Assembly: GCA_020632595.1 (NCBI GenBank) | Contig: JACKFF010000005.1 | Span: 124,001-188,000, forward strand | DNA length: 64,000 nucleotides | Source of the DNA: Nitrospiraceae bacterium | GTDB taxonomy: Bacteria > Nitrospirota > Nitrospiria > Nitrospirales > UBA8639 | Direction of reading: 5' to 3' | The notes under the pieces: model-generated | Seen by the model: only the letters and a program-made list of their open reading frames with translations | Database searches by the model: none | Told to the model about the DNA's origin: nothing | Translations under genes and position numbers: made by a program | Shown here: positions 18,563 through 27,242 of the stretch, in pieces | Position numbering within the stretch: the first letter of the stretch is position 1 | Layout: the number at the start of each line of letters is the position of its first letter

Positions 18563-19351
18563 GTGATAACCGAAGGGAAGAGGTACTGGGATTCCATTGC
18601 AGACGAATGGATAATGACCCGCCCGGATCGACTTTGGCGACAACACAGCGATTCAATTAATCAATCTCTTCTCTTTCGTTGGCTCCCCTCACAACCAGTA
18701 GGTCGCTTGTTAAAGACGGACATGTTTGACGAATTGGTGGGAGAGGGCCTTACGCCTTTCTTGCAGGCCCGAGCACATAGTGTCATAGGAATGGATCTGT
18801 CCTTCGGGAACACGCATTTAAGCTGTCGGGGCCAGACGAGCGTTTGTGGAGCTTGTGCGGATGTTCGCGACCTCCCGTTTGGAAACGAGTCGTTTGAGGT
18901 GGTGGTGTCGAATTCCACTCTGGACCACTTTCAAACCTTCGATGAGATTATCGTGAGTCTGCGTGAATTGCATCGGGTGCTTCGCAAAGGCGGTCAGCTA
19001 ATCCTGACATTGGATAATTCTGCCAATCCGATTATTGCCGCGCGTAACGTTCTTCCGTTCAAATTATTAAACCGGTTGGGTATCCTTCCATACTATGTGG
19101 GTGCCACCTGCGGTCCCTGGCGTTTACAGCAGCTCCTGCGACAGACAGGCTTCGACGTGAAGGATGTCACCGCGGTGCTCCATTGTCCCCGGATTCTTGC
19201 CGTGCTCGCTGCCAAAATTTTGTGGTCCTGCGCGAACAGTTCAGTACAACAACGATTTTTGCGTTTGATACGGGTATTCGAAACCATGTCTCGCTGGCCT
19301 ACCCGGTACTTGACCGGGCATTTTATTGCTGTTCGAGCTGAAAGGAAATAA
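18563..19351 (+). CDS. Class I SAM-dependent methyltransferase
   Basis: A 262-residue methyltransferase of the Methyltransf_11 type. The SAM-binding loop is atypical (a stretch ending VIGMDLSF at about residue 78 marks the end of beta-2). The motif DVRDLPFGNESFEVVVSNSTLDHF, here cited in two parts with DVRDLPF at about 101 and STLDHF at 119-124, is the usual acceptor-side signature, followed by LHRVLRKGGQLILTLDN. The glycine-rich motif I is weak, as seen in several sugar-cluster methyltransferases. The start is a GTG at 18563. It probably methylates a sugar or the growing glycan; the substrate is unknown. Confidence 0.75.
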   Translation: MITEGKRYWDSIADEWIMTRPDRLWRQHSDSINQSLLFRWLPSQPVGRLLKTDMFDELVGEGLTPFLQARAHSVIGMDLSFGNTHLSCRGQTSVCGACADVRDLPFGNESFEVVVSNSTLDHFQTFDEIIVSLRELHRVLRKGGQLILTLDNSANPIIAARNVLPFKLLNRLGILPYYVGATCGPWRLQQLLRQTGFDVKDVTAVLHCPRILAVLAAKILWSCANSSVQQRFLRLIRVFETMSRWPTRYLTGHFIAVRAERK

Positions 19352-19508
19352 AGCCGGTCTGTGGTGGGCCCATGAGAATGAAGATTGTTTCAATAGGATG
19401 CTTGGAAGCTGGAAGATATTGGCGGGCTGGTCAGTCGGGCATGCTTATAGCTCACACGTTTTGTTAAAGGCAAAAGGGTATCAGAAAAGACATGCGGCAC
19501 TGGAATGA

Positions 19509-20810
19509 ATGATGTTGTTGGACGGATGGAAAACGGTTCGGCTGATTCGCCAAGCCCTGGCTTCCAGTCGCTGGAAAGGTGAGGATCTCCGGCAGGTACA
19601 AGAGGAGCGGCTTCGAAACCTCCTTATACATGCCTATCAGAACGTTCCGCTCTATCGAAAGCTTTACCGGGAGGCAGGGTATCACCCTGAGCAATTCCGT
19701 TCGTTGGATGATATAGACAAAATCCCTATCCTTCAAAAGGATCGTCTCAAGCTAGCAAGGCCGGAAGAGGTCGTTGCACAGGGGATTGATCCACAACGAT
19801 GTGGAATCGTTGAAACGAGCGGTTCGACAGGAATTCCCTTGCGTATCTTTCTTGGAGCCATAGATCAGCAGTGGCAGCGTGTGGTTGCCTGGCGCATTCT
19901 TTTCGAACATGGATTCCGCTGGACTGACCGAACGCTTGAAATTCGTATGACTGTTGGTCAGCAGTTTTTCGTCCAACGGTTTGGTATCGCTCCGAAGGAG
20001 TGGTGTTCGATTCTGGACCCACCAGAGTTTTGGGCGAAACGCGCGGTTGAGACGAGACCGGACGTGATTGTTGCAGGGGCGGGTACGCTGCATGCCTTGG
20101 CGGAAACGGTCCAAACACTGGGGCTCAATCTGCCCTCGCCCCGCCTCATCGTCTCCGATAGTGAAACCCTTTCCCCGGCCACTCGCCAACTGGTCCGGCA
20201 GGCGTTCGGAAGGGATCCTGTCGATGTGTACGGGTTGGTTGAGCTTTCGAATTTCGCGTGGGAGTGCGAGCGTCGTGCTGGATTTCACGTAAGCGCTGAT
20301 AGCCACATTGTGGAGGTTGCTGCGGCTTCAGGGGAGCCTGGCCCAATCATCACCACAGCATTAGGCATGTGGACCATGCCGATGATTCGCTATGAAACGG
20401 GAGATCTGGGCGAGGTTGAGAGCGCACGATGTCCCTGTGGGCGCACTCTTCCCCTTCTTAGGCGAATCTATGGACGCAGGGTAGATTCGGTGGTTTTGCA
20501 AGACGGCAGGCGAATCTTCTGGCCATTTTTTCACGAGGTCCTGGGGCGTTATGAAGAGTTAGGCCAGTGGAGAATTTTGCAAGATGCAATAAACCAAGTC
20601 CACCTCCAAATCGTTCTGACCGATAAGGCACAATGTCTTCTTTCGAGAATTAAATCGGATCTTCAAGCGGTCTTGCCTGGCGAAATCCATCTGCGGGTTG
20701 AGCGAGTCGAAACGATTCCGTTAAGCCCGGGAGAGAAGACCAGGATGATTATCTCGAAGGTCGGGACTGCCATTGAACCGCATCCTGTCTCCGGAAGAGA
20801 AGGGGTCTAG
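19509..20810 (+). CDS. PaaK/CapK-type adenylate-forming enzyme (first copy)
   Basis: A 433-residue member of the phenylacetate-CoA ligase/CapK family, which activates carboxylic acids as acyl-adenylates. The ATP-binding loop reads ETSGSTGIPLRIF at about residues 110-122, the acid-binding YGLVE motif is near 240, and MPMIRYETGDLG lies near 292. A CPCG motif follows at about 311, as is usual in this family. The stop codon abuts the ATG of the next gene, which encodes a second enzyme of the same family. Family members in capsule clusters are thought to provide activated acyl groups for sugar decoration. The acid used here is not predictable. Confidence 0.85.
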   Translation: MMLLDGWKTVRLIRQALASSRWKGEDLRQVQEERLRNLLIHAYQNVPLYRKLYREAGYHPEQFRSLDDIDKIPILQKDRLKLARPEEVVAQGIDPQRCGIVETSGSTGIPLRIFLGAIDQQWQRVVAWRILFEHGFRWTDRTLEIRMTVGQQFFVQRFGIAPKEWCSILDPPEFWAKRAVETRPDVIVAGAGTLHALAETVQTLGLNLPSPRLIVSDSETLSPATRQLVRQAFGRDPVDVYGLVELSNFAWECERRAGFHVSADSHIVEVAAASGEPGPIITTALGMWTMPMIRYETGDLGEVESARCPCGRTLPLLRRIYGRRVDSVVLQDGRRIFWPFFHEVLGRYEELGQWRILQDAINQVHLQIVLTDKAQCLLSRIKSDLQAVLPGEIHLRVERVETIPLSPGEKTRMIISKVGTAIEPHPVSGREGV

Positions 20811-22151
20811 ATGGAAATTCTGCGCACATGGAAGTGTTTAATGGATCTGAGGGCGAACGTCACACGCTCTCCCGCAAACCTCCGATCGTTGCAGGATCAT
20901 TTGTTCCGTGACGCTATCATCCATGCCTATAGTAACGTCCCTTTTTACCGGCGTGTTTGGGACGAAGCGGGTGTAGATGTCCAAGCCATTCGAGGCATTC
21001 AAGATCTGGATCGAATTCCAATCATCACCGCTCCCCTGGTGCGAGAATCTGCAAAACGTGGTGAGTTGCTGGCGCGGGGAGTGGACCCCTCATCCTGCAC
21101 CTATCTTGAGACCAGCGGTTCATCAGGTGCAGCACTACGGATTTGGAAACGGCCGCTCGAGGAACGGGTGCGAAGAGCCGTGGGATTGCGGATATGGTTT
21201 GAACACGGATTTCGTTGGCGCCATAACACGGCGCAATTTCAGATAAAGCCGGGTCCCTCTCACGTACTGCAGCGCTTCGGTATTTCCCGGAAGACGTGGA
21301 TCTCAACGGCACAATCCATCGAGGACCAGTTGGCACAATTGTTAGAAGCAAAGGCGGATGTGGTGGTTGGCACGGCGACAGCCCTTCGCCGGATTGCGCG
21401 AGCGAGCGAAGCGGTTCAGGCCACACTTAAACGGCCACGGGTGGTGTTTTGCGCAGGAGAGCTGGTGGATGCCGAAACCCGTCAATTGGTCACCCGAGTC
21501 TTCGGCCGTGAACCGGTCGGGCTGTATGGCCAGACCGAGGTCGGGTATATCGCCTGGCAATGCGAACACCGTGGGGCGTTCCATGTGAATGCGGATACAC
21601 ATTTTATTGAAGTCTTGCGGGATGGGCTACCGGTCCATCCGGGCGAATTAGGGACCATTGTGGTGACAGATTTGCGTGCCCGGACAATGCCGCTGATACG
21701 GTACAACACGGCTGATCTTGCCATAGCAGCATCTGGTGGATGTTCCTGCGGTCGGCAATTGCCTTTGATGGGTTCAATTGAAGGGCGCGAACGAGCTTCA
21801 ATTTTACTCGGAGATGGGCGTCTCCTTACGACCCGACAGATACTTGATCACCTCGCGGACACACTCCGCCTCGGAGAATACCGTCTTTACCAGGAAGGCC
21901 TAAAGAAGTTTCGGCTCGAGCTCACCTTCCACGCTCTCGTCGGCCATACAAGGATCGAGAACGTAGAACCCGATTCGAATGTCCATCTAATTCTTCTGGG
22001 TCATCTTCGCAAGCTCCTTGGAGAGATCGATCTTTCAATCAGGATTGTGAAGCCCTGGCCGGCAGATGGCACGGGCAAGACCCATGCAATCTTCTCGAGG
22101 GTCAATATCAATGAGGGTTCTCACAGAGACACCACGGGAACGGCGCCTTGA
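20811..22151 (+). CDS. PaaK/CapK-type adenylate-forming enzyme (second copy)
   Basis: A 446-residue paralogue of the preceding protein. It keeps the ATP-binding loop (ETSGSSGAALRIW at about residue 102), the YGQTEVGYIAWQCE segment near 238, MPLIRYNTADLA near 293, and a CSCG motif at about 310. Its start codon directly follows the previous stop, so the two are co-translated. Two different enzymes in tandem suggest two different acids, or a heteromeric enzyme; divergence between them is substantial, so the duplication is not recent. Confidence 0.85.
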   Translation: MEILRTWKCLMDLRANVTRSPANLRSLQDHLFRDAIIHAYSNVPFYRRVWDEAGVDVQAIRGIQDLDRIPIITAPLVRESAKRGELLARGVDPSSCTYLETSGSSGAALRIWKRPLEERVRRAVGLRIWFEHGFRWRHNTAQFQIKPGPSHVLQRFGISRKTWISTAQSIEDQLAQLLEAKADVVVGTATALRRIARASEAVQATLKRPRVVFCAGELVDAETRQLVTRVFGREPVGLYGQTEVGYIAWQCEHRGAFHVNADTHFIEVLRDGLPVHPGELGTIVVTDLRARTMPLIRYNTADLAIAASGGCSCGRQLPLMGSIEGRERASILLGDGRLLTTRQILDHLADTLRLGEYRLYQEGLKKFRLELTFHALVGHTRIENVEPDSNVHLILLGHLRKLLGEIDLSIRIVKPWPADGTGKTHAIFSRVNINEGSHRDTTGTAP

Positions 22152-22209
22152 AACGCGGCATTCCCAAGGTTTCGTGGAAATCACGATAGAGGTTCGCTCA
22201 ACCTGGTGA

Positions 22210-23418
22210 ATGTGGTTCCGGCTGGTCGAAACACAAACAGCGGGCACGGATAGGATGAAGCATTTTAAAAACATGGTGGTAGAGTGGGTCATCTCCCGCC
22301 TTTCCGGCAAGGCACAAGTCCTGGTTCCGCGATATGGCTTTTACGTGTGGACGTGCCTGGGATTACAAGGGGTCCCAGTTGTGTTGCTGCGGGGGCCCAC
22401 TCTTCCATCCGGGCAAAACGGGACACTATTGGTGGCGGGCCATGATCCCTGGGTTGCCTATTTGCCGAACAGGTTTTTCATCGGGGAGCCCCAACGTGAA
22501 CTGGTAGGAAATGTGGCGTTACGGGACCTGCCGGTTCTGCTAGACCGCCTGCGTGAAGCGGCCGATCTGACGATCGTTCGTGCAGACCGATTGTCAGCGG
22601 AAACATTCTTCGGAAAGGACTATCTCGCGGTTCCTGAATGGATTGACATGCGGCTCGCCCTTGCTGGGGATCTCGATGGGTTGGTGCGTAGTAACCGAAG
22701 CATTCGTGAGGATATGCGTCTAGTCCGCAAACACAAGTTGCAGCCATTGGTCACCGAAAGGGAGGAGCGGTTTGACGAGTTCTATGATTCCATGTACGTC
22801 CCTTTCTCGAGAGACCGTCATGGAGACATGGCCATCATCAAAGGCCGGCAGGAATTACGTCGGTTTATCCGAAAAGGGGGAATCCTCTGGGTTAGGCGAG
22901 ATAATCAGCCCCTTGCCGGTGTTCTCTATGAACGAAAACAGGACACGTTTAACCTTTTGGCTATAGGCATGACTTCGGGTGAACTCCCTCTGAAAAAAAG
23001 AGGAATTATGGCCGCGCTCTACTATTACAGCATCCAGCATGCCCGCCAATCGGGCTTTACAGAGGTAAATTTTAGGGCCGCTCGGTCTTCCCTGCATGAC
23101 GGATTGTTTCGCTATAAACGCAAATGGGGAAATGCTTTATTTGACAATCCTAATTCTTATTATGATCTGTTGATCCGTTGGAATAGTGTAAACGGCATAG
23201 TGAAGGATTTCTTCTCTCACACGGGCCTTGTCTTTCGGGACGGAGGACGATTGTCGGCAATCCATGGGGACGAAACACAGAGTCGCCGATCTCTCTGGAT
23301 TGAAGGGCTACATCGGCTCTACCTTCTAACTGCGTGTGGTCGCCAACCGATGATAGATGAGGGAGTTCCCGTTAAGCGTAACCGGAGCCATGCCCGATTC
23401 TCAGCGACCCTTTCATGA
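22210..23418 (+). CDS. FemAB/GNAT-fold acyltransferase-like protein (first copy)
   Basis: A 402-residue protein with the Acetyltransf_6/FemAB-like domain in its second half: RSIREDMRLVRKHKL near residue 160, then YVPFSRDRHGD, a G-G-I-L-W-V strand and an LKKRGIMAALYYYSI helix near 265. The N-terminal part has a distinctive VLLRGPT stretch and FFIGEPQRELVG. The same features recur in the protein encoded at 27229-28533. FemAB-type enzymes transfer amino acids from aminoacyl-tRNA to peptidoglycan; GNAT relatives use acyl-CoA. The start could also be the ATG at 22255. It sits directly after the two CapK-type ligases, which suggests that it transfers the group they activate. Confidence 0.75.
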   Translation: MWFRLVETQTAGTDRMKHFKNMVVEWVISRLSGKAQVLVPRYGFYVWTCLGLQGVPVVLLRGPTLPSGQNGTLLVAGHDPWVAYLPNRFFIGEPQRELVGNVALRDLPVLLDRLREAADLTIVRADRLSAETFFGKDYLAVPEWIDMRLALAGDLDGLVRSNRSIREDMRLVRKHKLQPLVTEREERFDEFYDSMYVPFSRDRHGDMAIIKGRQELRRFIRKGGILWVRRDNQPLAGVLYERKQDTFNLLAIGMTSGELPLKKRGIMAALYYYSIQHARQSGFTEVNFRAARSSLHDGLFRYKRKWGNALFDNPNSYYDLLIRWNSVNGIVKDFFSHTGLVFRDGGRLSAIHGDETQSRRSLWIEGLHRLYLLTACGRQPMIDEGVPVKRNRSHARFSATLS

Positions 23419-23608
23419 GGCTTGCGAAGACATCGAGGGCTTCATCAACATTCCCTCGCTTTGCACCGATGATCAGTAAGGTTACCGTTTTGGCAAAATA
23501 TGAGGTTTGAACACCTCCTTTGGCTAGACAATAGTTTCTGGCTATAAAATTGCGTTGTATCCAATTGTTGATTTGAAAGCCATCAACGAGGACCCCGACC
23601 AAACGCAT
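23372..23608 (-). pseudogene. Possible gene fragment on the opposite strand
   Basis: A 78-codon minus-strand frame starting MRLVGVLVDGFQINNWIQRN fills the gap between the FemAB-like gene and the asparagine synthetase. It overlaps the 3' end of the former by 47 bases. The start resembles the first beta strand and loop of formyltransferase-like or glycosyltransferase-like proteins (x-VGVLVDG). No further domain follows. It may be a relic of an inverted gene or chance. Confidence 0.25.
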
Positions 23609-23659
23609 TTCACCGAAGGTTGCCTGAGGGATACGAGACACACAAGAGTAGGAGTACCT

Positions 23660-25549
23660 ATGTGCGGATTGTGCGGCGTGGTGTATGCCGATTCTAACAG
23701 GCCGGTCGATCGGGATATGCTTCATCGGATGACAAACATGATGTCCCATCGTGGACCGGATGGGGACGGGTACTTTGTTGAACCGGGCATTGGTCTCGGC
23801 TTCCGTCGACTGAGCATCATTGACTTGGAAACCGGCGATCAGCCCATCTCCAATGAGGATCACTCTGTCACCGTTGTATGCAATGGAGAGATCTACAACT
23901 ACAAGGAATTGCGTCAAGATCTGGAGGCTGCAGGTCATCGTTTCAGGACACATTCGGATGTCGAAGTCCTTGTTCATTTGTACGAAGATTATGGGGTGCG
24001 TTGTGTGGATTTTCTGAGAGGCATGTTCGGCTTCGCTATCTGGGATGCCCGGCATCGCCGTCTCATGTTGGCCAGAGATCGGTTCGGTATCAAACCCCTC
24101 AGCTATGCCATCAAACCGGGTGCTCTGTTTTTTGGATCGGAGTTGAAGTCCATCCTAGCAAGCGGTGGTATTAACCGTCAGGTTGATGCCGGTGCCATGA
24201 GGGAGTTGTTTGCGGTCGGATTTGTTCAAGCGCCGCAAACCCTCTTCTGTTCAATACGTCGGCTCCCGCCCGCGCATTATCTTCTCCATGAAAACGGGAA
24301 GATCACGATTCAGCGTTATTGGGATCTCTCCTTTCCATCAATGGGAGAGGAAGGCTTACGACGAAGCTCCACGGAATGGGCCGAGGCGGTGCGGGAAAAA
24401 TTGGAAGAGTCCGTTCGCCTCCACCTCCGAAGCGATGTGCCATTAGGGTGTTATTTAAGCAGTGGAATCGATTCAAGTGCCATGGCAGGCTTGATGAGCC
24501 GGCAAATCTCGGATCCTATCCACACCTTTTCTGCGGCGTTTGAAGACCCATTGTTTAATGAGATAGGTCCGAATAGGATTCTCACCGATTTCTCGGGCTA
24601 CAATCTCCGCCATCACATCACCACCTGCAGAACCGCCGATTTTGATTTGTTGCCGGAGATAATTTGGCATCGTGAAGATCCCAATATCTCATCTGGGGGC
24701 ATCCCTCATATGTTGCTCGCCAGGATGGCGGCGCAGCAGGTGAAAGTGGTCTTGACCGGAGAGGGCTCGGATGAAATATTCGGGGGCTACCCGTGGTACC
24801 GGGTTGAGCGGTTGCTTGAACCATTCATCAATCTTCCACTCAGTCTGCGTCAACTTATTGCAAACATCCCCTTCCTGAGGAAAAAATATTCTCGATCAAG
24901 CCGGGCATTCGCCGCCCATGCCGCAATGGACCGGTCTCGATACATCCAAATAATCGATAATGCCTCCCACCGAAGTTCCGATGATCTTTTTTCCGATCAT
25001 CTTAGCAACATCCATTCTTCTTTCACCGATTCAGAACCGCCTTGCTCTCTTCCGAAAGATTTTGAAGGATGGAGTCGTTTTGCTCAATTACAATACTTGG
25101 ATATCAATGTACGCCTTTCGGACTTCATTACAAGAACCCTGGATGCCGCCTCCATGGCTTATGGCCTGGAGGCACGCGTGCCATTCCTCGATCATGAATT
25201 TGTCGAATTATGCAGCCAGATTCCATCCGACTTGAAAATGAGAGGGCTACAGGAAAAGCATATTCTTCGACGGGCCCTGGAAGGTGTCTTGCCCGCTGAA
25301 ATTCTGAAAAGAAAAAAAAGGGGCCTTTCCGCCCCATTTTGGCCATGGCATGGGCGTTTGCCGGAATTTGTTGCAGACGCTCTATCCGAAAACAGGCTCC
25401 ACACCAAAGGGTATTTCAATCCTCATTCTGTTCGACACATGCTTCAGCAACATCAACACGGCAAGGCGAATTTTGGAAGAGAGTTAATCGGTGTCCTCAA
25501 CATTCAAATATGGGATGACCTATTTGTCCAAGGGTGCCGTCCGTCGTGA
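23660..25549 (+). CDS. asnB: Glutamine-hydrolysing asparagine synthetase-type amidotransferase
   Basis: A 629-residue two-domain protein. The class II glutaminase domain starts with the nucleophile Cys2 (MCGLCGVV) and contains SHRGPDG near residue 31. The synthetase domain has the ATP pyrophosphatase loop SSGIDSSA near residue 263. I placed the start at 23660, because Cys2 must be exposed after removal of Met; the open frame continues upstream to 23555. Length is normal. In polysaccharide and exosortase-linked clusters such enzymes amidate a carboxyl group of a sugar or amino acid rather than making free asparagine. Here the neighbours (ligases, FemAB-like proteins) favour that role. The next gene's GTG start overlaps its end by 16 bases. 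Confidence 0.92.
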   Translation: MCGLCGVVYADSNRPVDRDMLHRMTNMMSHRGPDGDGYFVEPGIGLGFRRLSIIDLETGDQPISNEDHSVTVVCNGEIYNYKELRQDLEAAGHRFRTHSDVEVLVHLYEDYGVRCVDFLRGMFGFAIWDARHRRLMLARDRFGIKPLSYAIKPGALFFGSELKSILASGGINRQVDAGAMRELFAVGFVQAPQTLFCSIRRLPPAHYLLHENGKITIQRYWDLSFPSMGEEGLRRSSTEWAEAVREKLEESVRLHLRSDVPLGCYLSSGIDSSAMAGLMSRQISDPIHTFSAAFEDPLFNEIGPNRILTDFSGYNLRHHITTCRTADFDLLPEIIWHREDPNISSGGIPHMLLARMAAQQVKVVLTGEGSDEIFGGYPWYRVERLLEPFINLPLSLRQLIANIPFLRKKYSRSSRAFAAHAAMDRSRYIQIIDNASHRSSDDLFSDHLSNIHSSFTDSEPPCSLPKDFEGWSRFAQLQYLDINVRLSDFITRTLDAASMAYGLEARVPFLDHEFVELCSQIPSDLKMRGLQEKHILRRALEGVLPAEILKRKKRGLSAPFWPWHGRLPEFVADALSENRLHTKGYFNPHSVRHMLQQHQHGKANFGRELIGVLNIQIWDDLFVQGCRPS

Positions 25550-26910
25550 AATGCACGAGTGTGTTGTTCTCCAACTCTGTTTCCACGCTCTATTCCATGC
25601 TTCGCCATCCGCATGTCGGACGGGAGAAGATCGCGGCCTTTCAAAACGAACGAGTGTGCAGGTTGGTCGCACATGCCTATCGCCATGTGCCCTATTACCG
25701 TGGGCTCTTTGATCGACATGGACTGAAACCCCGGGATATCCGAACGGTCAAGGATCTGGAGGCCGTGCCCATCACTTCCAGGAGTGATTTGCAAGCCTTG
25801 CCGGTCGATGAAATCGTTGCTCGGAATGTGAACCCGGGGTCTCTGATTACCCGCGCCTCCAGCGGGTCCTCCGGGCGACCATTTATTGTGCGCCGCACTT
25901 GGCTGGAGGAGCGCCTTCATGGAGCCTTTCGGTGGCGTGCGCTCCATGCATTGGGCCTCCGCGCGAACGACAAGATTTGTTATGTGATGGGGAACTGGAA
26001 TATCCAGAGAGAGGACCAGCTCATCAAGCGGATCCTGGGCAACCTCGGGATGGCCCGGCGAAAGGTCATTGATGCCTTGCAGCCACCCGAGGACATTGTC
26101 CAGGCTCTGCAGAAGTTCAAGCCTACGGTCGTGGGGGGGTATCCCGGTGTGTTGGCCAGGGTCGCGCAGACTGTGAATCACGATGTCCTACGGTCCCTGG
26201 GACTCCACTTTGTGAATCCCGGTGGAGAAGTCCTGACGCCACTCATGCGCCAACAGATTCAAGACGGGTTTTCGGCGCCAGTCTATGAAACATATGGAAG
26301 TATTGAATTTTACCTTCTGGCCTGGGAATGCCCAACAACCGGGGAGTATCACTCATGTGACGATGGCTTAATTATCGAAGTGCTGCGGGATGGGGCCCCG
26401 GCGGATGAAGGAGAGAGGGGAGAGCTTGTTGGAACCGACTTGCATTCATTTGCGATGCCGTTGATCCGATACCAGCTTGGCGATGTCGTTACAAAGGGAA
26501 GCCAAACCTGTCAATGCGGACAACCGTTTTCCACAATTCGATCGATCCAGGGACGTATGATCGATTACTTCGTCCTTCCCGGTGACAGGGTTGTCCATCC
26601 CTATGAGTTGGGGGTCAGAAAGGTCTCCTGGATTCGAGAATTTCAGGTGACTCAGGAACGATTGGAATTCATCGTGATGAAAGTCGTCCCGTTTCATACA
26701 CCCTCCGCTCGGGAGATGGCGGCGTTGGTTCAACCGGTGATGGCGTTGCTGGGATCGGACGTGGAGTTCCAAGTAGTGTTGGTGGACACAATCCCGAGGG
26801 AGGCAAATGGGAAATTTCGAGTGTATCGTTCCCATATTCGATCGGCGTATGACGCCTTTGCATGGCCGGATCAAAAAATAATTCCTCCTATAGTCAATGA
26901 CGACTGCTAA
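25534..26910 (+). CDS. PaaK/CapK-type adenylate-forming enzyme (third copy)
   Basis: A 458-residue enzyme of the same family as the two at 19509-22151 but more divergent. The ATP-binding loop is ASSGSSGRPFIV at about residue 108, YGSIEFYLLAWECP is near 253, MPLIRYQLGDVV near 308, and a CQCG motif is at about 328. The start GTG lies within the last codons of the asparagine synthetase gene, indicating coupling between amidation and acid activation. It is followed by a truncated methyltransferase copy and then the second FemAB-like gene. Confidence 0.83.
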   Translation: MPSVVKCTSVLFSNSVSTLYSMLRHPHVGREKIAAFQNERVCRLVAHAYRHVPYYRGLFDRHGLKPRDIRTVKDLEAVPITSRSDLQALPVDEIVARNVNPGSLITRASSGSSGRPFIVRRTWLEERLHGAFRWRALHALGLRANDKICYVMGNWNIQREDQLIKRILGNLGMARRKVIDALQPPEDIVQALQKFKPTVVGGYPGVLARVAQTVNHDVLRSLGLHFVNPGGEVLTPLMRQQIQDGFSAPVYETYGSIEFYLLAWECPTTGEYHSCDDGLIIEVLRDGAPADEGERGELVGTDLHSFAMPLIRYQLGDVVTKGSQTCQCGQPFSTIRSIQGRMIDYFVLPGDRVVHPYELGVRKVSWIREFQVTQERLEFIVMKVVPFHTPSAREMAALVQPVMALLGSDVEFQVVLVDTIPREANGKFRVYRSHIRSAYDAFAWPDQKIIPPIVNDDC

Positions 26911-26954
26911 TTCTCATGGCGATAGTGTGGTGGACAAGGAACATCAGGTGACTT

Positions 26955-27242
26955 TTGCTTGCACCCTACCATCGAACTGTCAAGACACGCGGATATCTCA
27001 ATCATCATGGGAGGACGATGTCCCCACAGGCACACATTGAAGAGCCTGCTCATGATGTCCGCATTACCAATAATCGAAATGCCCCCACATGTTTTATGGT
27101 TGAAAATCCAAATAAATGCATCGGATATCATTTTCGGTTTATCGAACAGGAACGGACTATTCGCTGGGGACGTCCCCTGTGTTTGCTTGAAATTGGTAAT
27201 CTGAGTAATGAGTCTCTGAGAGTTGAAAATGGGCATGGCTAA
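26955..27242 (+). pseudogene. Truncated duplicate of the methyltransferase encoded at 28537
   Basis: The 95-codon frame aligns to the first 80-90 residues of the methyltransferase encoded 1.3 kb downstream. Over 33 ungapped residues I count 14 identities (e.g. K-x-RG-x-L at the start and A-x2-EE-x2-H-x-VR later). Weaker similarity continues to VENG, matching RANG in the intact copy. The glycine-rich SAM loop (DIPSGGGY in the intact copy) is lost and the remaining 160 residues are absent, so it cannot be an active enzyme. It ends inside the start of the next gene. Confidence 0.7.

Noticed and set aside
23609..24055. Upstream continuation of the minus-strand frame across the asparagine synthetase gene
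   Set aside because: This portion is antisense to the strongly conserved glutaminase domain; only the part below 23608 lies in a gap and was kept as a weak candidate.
25504..26181. Minus-strand frame of 225 codons within the third CapK-type gene
   Set aside because: Antisense shadow of a gene with intact family motifs; no recognised domain or ribosome binding site.
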